Source: JAJDYQ01 sp965214035 (lineage in GTDB: Bacteria; Pseudomonadota; Gammaproteobacteria; JAJDYQ01). From it: a DNA stretch of 64,000 bases. The notes under the pieces were generated by a model, which did not search any database, was not told the DNA's origin, and saw only the letters and a program-made list of their open reading frames with translations. Location of the stretch: assembly GCA_965214035.1 (NCBI GenBank), contig OZ243932.1, positions 2,046,001 to 2,110,000 of the forward strand, written 5' to 3'. Both the position numbers and the translations under genes were made by a program. Of the stretch, positions 55,217 through 64,000 are shown piece by piece; position 1 is the first letter of the stretch; the number at the start of each line of letters is the position of its first letter.

Positions 55217-58200
55217 ATGAACAGACACTTGAGCGGCAGCACAGCAGATACTGCCACCGAAACTACGATGTGTGGCAGCGCCTCAGCGCCGGCACCCCAT
55301 ACTGCTGTCAGCAACTTTCCGGCCTCTGGTCATGCCGGCAGAGGCCTGTGGGCGACTCATTTACACAGCCCCCCCCCCCCCCCCCCCCCCCCCAATCAAA
55401 ACAGCACCATATAGCTAAAAACCGCCGCCGGTCGGCTCCACTTGCCGGCCTCTGTACCCTGTTGCCGATGCTGCTCCTGTTGCTCGGTTTTGCCACCGAA
55501 GCCACCGCCCAGACCGTACCCACCCTCAAGGTCGAAGTCCCCACCATCACCGAAGGTGAAACCGGTATCATCACATTCACACTCAGTGAAGCCTCAACAC
55601 AGACGATCAGCTTCGACATCTCCGTTAATAATTTGGCGTCGTCTTGTAGTTTCGGTATCACTTGTCCACCGGATAGAGGCCCAACTTCGGTCAGTGATTT
55701 CATCAATGTTGCGACAACCATAACCTTTGACCCCGGCGAAACCACCAGGACCTTCTCCATCACGCCAATCAACGACAACATTGGCGAGCCCACCGAGGTC
55801 CTCACTTTACAGATACAGCTCACGAGTACCTTTCTTGATAATCTCGATACCACTGAGGCCACCATCGATTCCTCGACACCGGCTGATGGCGATATCGGCG
55901 TTGTTACCTATTGGTACATCCACATCTTCGATGATGATCGGGGGTTCACCATTATTACCCCCGGTACCTCTCCTGTGACCGAAGGCACAGGCGCCCGTTT
56001 TACCGTCATAACAGACCCGATTCCGACGGACAATCTGTCCATTAATCTATTTGTCTCCGAAGAGGAAACTGATGGTCAGGACTTTGTCGATGCTGTTGAC
56101 GAAGGCAGCAAAACCGTCACCATTCTGGCCGGCGAGGGCTCTGCCACCTATACCGTGGCGACCGTCAATGACAGTACCACCGAGGCAGACGGTACCGTCA
56201 CCGTCACCCTCCACGACGGCACCGGTTATACTATCGGTTCCGCCAATGCCGCCACCATCGCCATCGACGACGACGACTATACCCTGTCCGTCACCATCGA
56301 CAATACCGAAGGAATCGAGGGCGATAGCAGTGGCCTTACCGATGCCGCCACACTGACCTTTACCGTCAATCCGCCAAGGCCACAGGATTTTAACTTTCTA
56401 ATCTGTCTGGACGGTGGTACCGCCGAGCATAGGGACAGCGGAGACTATCAATTAATGCCCCCGGACTATCAATTCATGCCCCCGAATAACTCACGTAATG
56501 TTGCTGGTGGTTCTGGCTGCGTTAATACTGGTCTGCAAGTCCTCTTGCCTGCCAACACCCCATCCGTCGAAGCAAAAATCCTTGTCAATGGTGACAGCTT
56601 GTTCGAGGCAGACGAAACCGTTATCGTCAGCCTGCAACGAGTCACCGGCGTCCCCATACAGAACACCCCCGACGATGTCTTCATCTCTGATACCGCCGGC
56701 AGTGTCACCTACACCATCCGCAATGACGATGAGCCGCCCATGATTTCCATTGCCGGCGGCAGTCCGGCCACCGAGGGAGCCGGCACGCTCACCTACACAC
56801 TGACGGCGGACAAACCACCGGTCACCGATCTGACCATTGACCTGACCGTCATGGACGTACCCGGCAGTGACTTTATTGCAGCAGAAGGCGACCAGACCGT
56901 CACCTTCCCGGCCGGCACGACCACCGCGACCTACACGATTCCGATCACCGACGATGAAGTCGATGAAGCCAGCGGCGAGGTCACGGTGACAATCAATGAC
57001 GGTACCGGCTATACCGCCGGCACCGACACGGTTACCATCACGGTGCGCGACGACGATAGAACCATCGTCACCCTGGCCGAAAATCCGGCCGGCGACCTCG
57101 ATGAAGGCGCCCGCAAACAGATTACCCTGACCCTGAACCGTCCGCTGGTTTTGGGTGAGGAACTGCTCCTCACGCTCGCCCTTGGCGGCACCGCCACGGT
57201 GAATACGGACTATACCCTGGCCGGCATACCGGCGGACGGCGTGGGTTACGAGAATCTGGCCCCGCCGACCAGGATCCCTGCAATCTCCTTTACCGGCCAG
57301 ACTTCCGGCTCTGCCACGACCGCCACACTGACCGTGACGGCCATCGCAGATGGTATCTCTGACCCCGGCGAGATCATCACCATACAGTTTGCAACGCAAA
57401 CAGTAAGCCCGGACGGCGATGCGGGAATACAGGACGCTCGGGGCGGCGGTCCGGTCAGCGCCACCCGAACGATTGCCTTCAGGATCAACGAAAAACCGGC
57501 GCTGGTACTGAATCCACCCACCCTGACCACTGACGAGGGCGATACGGCGACCTACACCGTGTCTCTGGTTACCCCGCCCAATGCACCAGTGGCCATTACT
57601 GTAAGCGGTCAGGCCGGTACCGATCTGACCCTGAGTGATGATACCCTCAACTTCACCATGATGAACTGGAACCAGCCGCAGACCATCACGGTCACCGCCG
57701 GGTCGGACGACGACGCCCAATCGGATGACCCGATCGCCCTGTTGCACACCGCCACCGGTGGCGACTATGCCACCGTCACCGGTGAAGTCACGGTCACCAT
57801 CACCGAAGACGATACGGCCGGCATCACCGTACAGCCGACCACCCTGGCCGTGGATGAAGGCGGCACCGCCACCTACACCGTGGTACTGACCTCGGCCCCG
57901 GCCGGCGAGGTCATCATCACGGTTGATTCGGGCACGGTCGCCACCGTCAATAATGACATGCTGACCTTTTCCCAGAGTAACTGGAATCAGGCACAGACGG
58001 TCACCGTGATCGGCATGGATGACGCGGTGCACAACGCCGGCGATGCACGCTCTGGCACCATCACCCACGCCATTAGTCAGGGCGACAGCGGTGATTACCC
58101 CACTGACCGTGAGCTTGACCTGGTACAGCTCACCGTCGCCGACAACGACGATCCGACCCTGAGCGTACAAGTGGTGGGCGACCATACCAGCATTGAAGAA

Positions 58201-61200
58201 GGCGGTGCCCGCATGATACAGATCACCGTATCACCGGATACCGGCGAGAGCTTTATGCTGATCGATGTCCGTCCCTTGCTGAGGATCAGCGACGGCTATG
58301 AGTTGACGCTGGTTCAGACCGACACCAGCCTGGATCCGACCCTGCAATTTGAGGTCAGCGTGACCGACAATGATCAGGATGGGGCGGATGGTATGCTGAC
58401 CATTGATGTTTCCTCCGTGACCGGCTATGCCGCCGGCAGCCCGGCCACGCTGCAACTGACTGTCAATGACAACGACCAGGCCGATATCCTGATCACCGGG
58501 ACCGGTAGCGTCACCCGTGTCGCTGAAAACGGCGGCACCTACAGCTACACCGTGGCACTGACCTCACAGCCAGCCGCCAGCGTCACCGTCACCGCTGCTC
58601 CCGGCACCGGCATCACGATGACCGACACCACCCTGACCTTTACCAGCACGGACTGGAACCAACCGCAGACCCTCATCGTCACCGGTCAGGATAACAATGA
58701 CGACGATGCCAGTGATCGCCGTGTCGCCATCAGCCATACCCTGAGCGGCGATAGCCAATACAGCGGCCTCAGCATTGACGACCTGATGGTCATGGTTGAT
58801 GACGACGATCCGACCGAAGTCAGCCTGACCCGCACCGGCAGCACGGGCGCTATTGATGAAGGCCAGGCCGTTACCTTCACGGTCGAGTTAGGTCGTGCCC
58901 TGATCGCCGGCGAAATCATCGAGGTACCCCTGAGCATAGCCGGTACCGATGTCGAGCTGACCGACTGGAGCCTGGCACTACAATCGGGCACGGGTGTGGT
59001 TCTGTCCAATGAGGACACAATGACCCCACAACTGAGTTTTGAGAATGCTGGCGCACAGAGTGCCCAACTGACCCTGACCGCCATCGGCGACAATACGATG
59101 GAGGGCAGCGGCTCCGAGACCTTCATCATTGCCCTGGGTCCGGACGGCACGGTCACGAATGGCTTTGACCACAGCAGTCTGAACACCAATGTGGGCGGCG
59201 GTGCCGATCCGGATTCACCCGACCATTTCAGTGTGCAGGTCAACGATGCCATTGTCATGCCGATGATCACCATCACCGGCGGTACCACGGTCACAGAAGG
59301 CATGGGCAGTGCCAGCTTTACCCTGACGGCCACACCGGCTCCGACGGACGCCCTGACCCTGATGCTCAATATCAGCGGCGGCAGTGGTTTTATCACCACC
59401 AGCGGCGCACAGACGGTTGCCCTGAACGGCGGCTCCCGCACAGTGACCTATTTGATTGCGACGCAGGGCGATGCCGTGGATGAACCCAATGGCACGGTCA
59501 CCGTGACGGTAGGTGATGGTACGGGCTATGAAGTGGGTGATCCCTCCGTGGCGTCCGTCGGAGTGCATGACGACGATGCCACCACAGTCACGCTGGTCGG
59601 TGATCCTGGTAATGTGGCCGAAGGCGGCAGTAAACAACTCACCCTCACCCTGGGTCGTGCCCTGACGGCCGGCGAACAACTGACCGTGCCGCTGACCTTC
59701 GGCGGTACGGCTGTCTTCGGCACCGACTACACACTGACCGGCACCACAGCCAATGGAGTGGATTACAGCGATCTGGCCGGCGGCAGCGTGACCTTCAGCG
59801 CCGGTGGTGAGGTGGCCACCCTGACCCTGATGGCACAAACGGATGCCGTGGCCGAGACCGGCGGCGAAACGGTGCGCATTGCTCTGGGCACACTGGACAG
59901 CAGTTCCGGCACCAACCTGGGCGGCGGTGCCTCCGGCACGACCAATCTGGACGAGTTTACGATTCAGGAACAGCCGGCTATTGTGTTGACCCCGACCCGC
60001 TTGACCCTCATTGAAGGCGACAGTGCCAGCTACCGAGTCAGCCTGGCAGCCGCACCGAGCGCCGATGTCATGGTGACCCTCACCGGCACCAATGCCGAAC
60101 TGCGGGCCGATGACACCACCCTGACCTTTACCTCACAGAACTGGGGTAACCCGCAGACCGTCACGCTGACGGCGGTCACGGACAGTAACACCGTGATGGA
60201 TCAGGTGACGCTGACCCACAGTGCCGATGCCGGCTATGATTCCGTCACGGCCGATCTGGAGGTGATCATCACCGACAGTTCGCCGCAGTTGCAGTTTTCA
60301 AGCACGGAGATTGAGCTGGATGAAGGGGGCACTACCAGCTACACCGTGCGCCTGTCGGCTCGGCCGATAGCGGAAGTCACGGTCATGCTCAGTGGCCATG
60401 CCGATACGTCCTTAACCGTGAATCCGCTTGCGTTGACCTTTAGCACGATGAACTGGAACGAGACGCAGGTCATTACCCTGACAGCCGGCACGGACAGCAA
60501 CAGCGTGAATGAGGCTGCCGTGACACTGGTTCATGCGGCGGATGCCGGCTTCGGCGAGGTTAGTCGGGATGTGACGGTGACGATTACCGACACCGACACA
60601 CCGGACAGCACAGGGAATTTGGTGCTCTCAACGGGCAGCCTGGATATGGGAGAAAATGATACCGCGAGCTACACGGTGGTGCTGGGCACCCGTCCATCGG
60701 GCGATGTGACGGTGAGAGTATCTTCCGGGGATGCGACCCGCCTGCGGGTGACCGGCGGTGACAGCCTGCTCTTTACGCCGACCAACTGGAATCAGGCACA
60801 GACGGTGACGGTGATGGCCAGAGACGACGCCGACAGTGATGCCAATCAGGTGATACTGACGCATACGGCGGATGCCGGCTACGGTGAGGTGACGGAAGAG
60901 GTGACGGTCACGGTCCGGGAATCGGCCGACATGACGGCCATGCAGGCCGCACAGCAGATGTGGCTGCCGCGCTTTGGTCTGACGGCCGTCGAGCACATGC
61001 TGGGCGGGCTGGACTATCGCTTTTCGGCATCGAGTCAGCCGGGTCTGTCGGGCAATCTGAACGGTCTGCCGCGCGGTCAGTCATTCAATGCGGCGCATCT
61101 GTTGTCCAGCCGTGGCAGCCCGGATGCCAGTGCGATGGGTATTGAGCAGTTGGGTGCCGGTTCGTCGGATCGTCCGCGCAAGCTGTCACGCACCCTGTCA

Positions 61201-62397
61201 CTGCCGAAGCTGCTGCCGTCGTTGCTGCGTGGTAGTCATTTCACATTCACGGATCAGGACGGCACCTCCATCTGGGGTCAGGCGGCCTATACGAAGTACA
61301 AAGACGGTGAAGACGATCTCGGCCTCAGCATAGACGGTGAAGTGACCACGGCCATGCTGGGCATTGACCGCGATAACGGTCAGACGCTGGTCGGTCTGGC
61401 ACTGGCCTACAGCGACAGCGATGGCGAATGGCAGGATGCATCGGACGAAGGTAAGCAGTCCGGTATGCTGGTTTCCATGCTGCCGTATCTGCACTACGAC
61501 CTGAGCGAACGCCTGCAACTGTGGGGAGCGGCCAGCTATGGGCGGGGCGACCTGAAGCAGACTCAGACTTCACAAACCGGTATGGAATCGAAGCACAATC
61601 TGGTGCAGCTATCGGCCACCGCCGGTCTGCGCGGTACGCTGCTGGAGCGTCCGGTGGAAGAGGGCGGTTTGACCCTGGAGCTGATTTCGGGCCTGACACT
61701 GGCGCATATTGAGGCGGATGATTCCCGCGTCATGGCGGGCACCGAAGCGGACACGCAGCGTTTCCGCATGGGTCTGGCCTGGTCCTGGCAGTTACCGGAA
61801 GAGGACGGTGTGCGTCTGACACCGGAACTGGAGCTGGGTCTGCGTTATGACGGCGGCGATACCAGCGAAGGCTTTGGTCTGGAGCTGGGCGGCGGCCTGA
61901 GCTGGCAGACACCGGCCAAGGGTTTGACGGTGGATATACGCGGTCGCTATCTGCTGGAGCATGAGGCTGCCGAGCGTGAGGAGTGGGGTCTGTCCGGCTC
62001 ACTGCGCTACGAGGCGTGGCCAAACTCGGCCTATGGCCCGTCGTTCAGTCTGCGCCATGAGTACGGCAATGCACCGGCGGCCAGTGGTCTGGATCGGTTG
62101 TTGTCGGATTCATTGACGGATGCGCTGGAGGAAGAAGACAACCGACATACTGCTGCCGTATCGAGCCGCTGGACGCTGAAAGGCGAGTGGGGCTTTGCCC
62201 TGACAGACGATGCCACCGGCATCCCCTATGCGAGCCTGTCGGCATCCGATGCGAAACGTGACCTGACCCTCGGCTGGCGTCTGTTGTCGAACCCGGCTGG
62301 CCTGAAGTCGAAGCTGGATATCAAGGCCATCCGCCGCGAGAAAGATAATGCTGATCAAAATCATGGCATTGGCGCGGAATTAAGGCTATACTGGTAA
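55217..62397 (+). CDS. Giant Calx-beta autotransporter, phase-variable start
   Basis: The start ATG at 55217 (GGAGGAAGCCAAA before it) opens a 51-residue leader, then the 25-C tract, which puts the frame out of step: the product stops after 65 residues. The rest (2375 codons in another frame, from GTG 55270) has a signal peptide (PLAGLCTLLPMLLLLLGFATEATAQ), a passenger of Calx-beta-type repeats with EGD/EG motifs and NWNQ-type cores, and a C-terminal barrel of about 12 strands ending RLYW. 23 or 26 C residues join the frames. The passenger is probably surface-exposed and may bind calcium or host or kin cells. Alternatives: a reading error in the tract, or a start elsewhere. Confidence 0.85.
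55369..55393 (+). repeat. Poly-C tract of 25, candidate phase-variation switch
   Basis: 25 consecutive C between AGC and AATC in the first 60 codons of the autotransporter. It is by far the longest homopolymer in the window. With 25, the start frame (ATG 55217) ends at 55414; with 23 or 26 it enters the large frame. Length could be miscounted during sequencing. Confidence 0.85.
57640..60930 (+). repeat. Repeated Calx-beta-like modules in the autotransporter passenger
   Basis: At least six modules share LTFT/S-x3-NWNQ-x-QT-x-TVTA (near 57654, 57962, 58633, 60121, 60436 and 60769), the last three about 315 and 333 bases apart, i.e. about 105-111 residues. They carry similar DNA (GCGGATGCCGGCT-type) and so seem to evolve together. 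Other modules with only EGG/DEG-type starts and D-rich ends occupy the rest of 55500-60930. Confidence 0.75.
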
Positions 62398-62438
62398 TGA
62401 TCCTATTTTCAGCCGGTCACCTTACGGGAGCCGGTTGT

Positions 62439-62488
62439 GCGGGGCCGGGCTCTCCTCTCTTGCATTGTTTTCCGGCCCCGCTCTTTTT
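62439..62488 (+). terminator. Rho-independent terminator after the autotransporter
   Basis: GCGGGGCCGG (62439-62448) pairs with CCGGCCCCGC (62472-62481), a 10-bp GC stem with a 23-base loop, followed by TCTTTTT. It lies 41 bases after the stop. A perfect stem and T-run make this the best terminator in the window. Confidence 0.8.
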
Positions 62489-62660
62489 AATAAGCAGGCG
62501 GTGCCCTGGATTCTCATTACCCTGTCCTGTTGTACCGATACATTCCGGCTTATGTGTGCCACCATCCCTGAAATAATGCAGGGTGCCCGGAAGTCCGGCC
62601 TGTATGCGGGTATGGTCGCAGCCGGAGTATAATAGGGCTGTATTCAAACGGCGGATTGGT

Positions 62661-64000
62661 ATGCGCTTACAGCAAGGCTTTTTCTGGTGGATTGCGGTCA
62701 GTGCCGTGCTGCCGCTGACGCTGCTCATGCTGGGACTGATCCTGTATGGCGAGTGGTTGTATCGTGAACAGATTCACCGGGAAATTCGAGCCTCTCTTGG
62801 CAATATAAGCGCTGGTATCGAGCGCAGCCTGTCTGGTGAGCGTGATATTATCCTGCAAATCGCCGGTTCGCCCGCCATGCGAGGCTATCTGCCGGTATTG
62901 CAGGCAGTCGGTCGCGGACAGGCACCGACCGGTTTCCATTCCGAAACAGACCGTCTCAGTCGCTTTCTGTTGAGCTTTAATGACATTATTCGCGGGCAGG
63001 GGATTCTGCGGGTGCTCGATCTGTCGGGTAATACGCTTATCAAGATCAGGCTCGGACAGATTTCTCCACCATTGTTTGACGGGCTTCAGGATGTCCCCTA
63101 TGCCGAACCGGAGCGAGGAGAGGATATTGCCGGACTCGCCGACAGACTGGACGGGCTGAAATCCAATGAGGTGAGCTATATCAATCTGTTCAATCGAGAC
63201 GCCGAGCAGGCGCTGCTGGACGGGGTCGCACCCCTTGAGCTGGGCGGTGAGCGTGTCGGTTATCTGACCACCAGCCTGACTGGGCAGCAACTGGATTATA
63301 TTTTGCAGTTGGCACCGAGGCCGTATCATGGTCGCATCAGCCTTGTTGAGATCAACCCTGATACGCCGGATCAGAATGGTCGGGTTTTATATGATGATGA
63401 TCAGTCTTTGTTGTTTTCCGCGACCAGCGATTCGACGCGCTTTGTGCCTGATTCATTGCTGGGTGCCGTGCAGGATTATCCTGACGGCGAAATTCGTGAG
63501 GGACAAAAGACAGTGTATTTTTCCGAAATATTTCCTTATCCCGACAGGCTTTTAAGCTGGATCATTGGTATATGGATTGATGACAGCGAGGTCAACGAGC
63601 CATTCCAGCGTTTGCGCTACGGGGTGTTGTTGTTTTCTCTGGCCACCCTGCTGTTGAGCCTGTTTGTCGCCCATGTTGGTGCGGCGCGGATCGCGAGACC
63701 GGTTTCCCAGTTGGTGAAAAATTTCCGCGCCATATCGCGTGGCGAGCAGGCCATGGCCCTGTACGCACATGATACGGAGGAAATAGCAGAGCTAAGCACC
63801 GCATTCAATGATATGCAGGAAAATCTTGACCGCATCCAGCGTGAGCGCGACCGGGCCAAGGATATGGCCCTGCAAAACGCAAAACTGGCCAGTGTCGGGC
63901 AACTGGCGGCCGGTATCGGCCATGAGCTGAATAATCCATTGAATAATGTGATCTCGTATGCACGATTAATAGAAAAAGACCTGGCAGCCGGAAAGGCGGC
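62661..64000 (+). CDS. Sensor histidine kinase, N-terminal part (3' end outside window)
   Basis: The frame is open from ATG 62661 to the end of the window. It has an N-terminal helix (FWWIAVSAVLPLTLLMLGLILYG), a periplasmic region of about 280 residues, a second helix (LLFSLATLLLSLFVAHVG), a HAMP-like linker (ARPVSQLVKNF, STAFNDMQENL) and the H-box VGQLAAGIGHELNNPLNNVISYARLI. The ATPase domain and anything after it are missing. GELNNPL-type H-boxes are typical for kinases with NtrC-like regulators; the partner is outside the window. The ribosome site before the ATG is only GGCGGA. Confidence 0.9.
   Translation, partial: MRLQQGFFWWIAVSAVLPLTLLMLGLILYGEWLYREQIHREIRASLGNISAGIERSLSGERDIILQIAGSPAMRGYLPVLQAVGRGQAPTGFHSETDRLSRFLLSFNDIIRGQGILRVLDLSGNTLIKIRLGQISPPLFDGLQDVPYAEPERGEDIAGLADRLDGLKSNEVSYINLFNRDAEQALLDGVAPLELGGERVGYLTTSLTGQQLDYILQLAPRPYHGRISLVEINPDTPDQNGRVLYDDDQSLLFSATSDSTRFVPDSLLGAVQDYPDGEIREGQKTVYFSEIFPYPDRLLSWIIGIWIDDSEVNEPFQRLRYGVLLFSLATLLLSLFVAHVGAARIARPVSQLVKNFRAISRGEQAMALYAHDTEEIAELSTAFNDMQENLDRIQRERDRAKDMALQNAKLASVGQLAAGIGHELNNPLNNVISYARLIEKDLAAGKA

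Noticed and set aside
56491..58185. 564-codon minus-strand frame within the autotransporter
   Set aside because: Antisense shadow of repetitive Thr/Asp/Gly codons; Gly/Asp-rich without start signal.

Overview
The window reads as the chromosome of a gammaproteobacterium, probably Chromatiales/Thiotrichales-like. The grounds are the gene orders def-fmt-rsmB-DUF4390-ntrY, lptM-lysA-dapF-DUF484-xerC, rph-rdgB-hemW and thiD-thiE-hemL, a class Ia ribonucleotide reductase under apparent NrdR control, and a GlnK-type PII protein. No rRNA, CRISPR array or IS element was seen. The only tRNA is tRNA-Pro(CGG). Species and lifestyle cannot be fixed from the sequence. A secreted Gly/Pro/Trp-rich protein resembles sulfur-globule proteins only in composition. 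Layout: 1-10.9 kb holds thiamine and tetrapyrrole genes (thiD end, thiE, hemL), a LysE exporter, an Atm1-type ABC transporter, a LexA-like S24 protein, a NarX-class kinase with a separate receiver protein, an LplT-like MFS protein, DUF4197 and ppa. At 11.4-19.9 kb are tRNA-Pro, a Fic protein and a minus-strand signalling cluster (a small protein, a CheY-like receiver, a membrane vWA-FHA protein, a 92-aa protein and a Ser/Thr kinase), followed by HNH and fructosamine-kinase-like genes. At 19.9-24.3 kb lies nrdAB, with two NrdR boxes around a sigma70 promoter, a DnaA box and a duplicated 22-codon leader ORF. At 24.5-35.9 kb are topA, dprA, a LysM protein and the divergent def-fmt-rsmB-DUF4390-ntrY operon. 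At 35.9-43.4 kb, comM (yifB) is split. Its 5' end (43.3 kb) and its 3' part (35.9-37.06 kb) are separated by about 6.2 kb of AT-richer foreign DNA, and some 60 codons are missing. The insert carries a fragment of a T4-type prohead protease, an RHH regulator, a BsuBI/PstI-family type II restriction-modification system, an RloC-like anticodon nuclease gene with a frameshift, and a secreted thermonuclease. At 43.4-54.9 kb are housekeeping genes (ubiK, glnK, yicC, rph, rdgB, hemW, xerC, DUF484, dapF, lysA, lptM) and a YhaN-like membrane-segment ATPase. At 55.2-62.4 kb is a very large Calx-beta autotransporter gene whose start and signal peptide are separated by a run of 25 C residues. At the length shown the gene is out of frame, which is the picture expected of a phase-variable surface protein. 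The window ends inside a sensor kinase. The strongest candidates for new biology are the poly-C-switched autotransporter, the comM-disrupting defence island in which the methylase looks intact while both nuclease genes look damaged, and the leader-ORF arrangement at nrdA.
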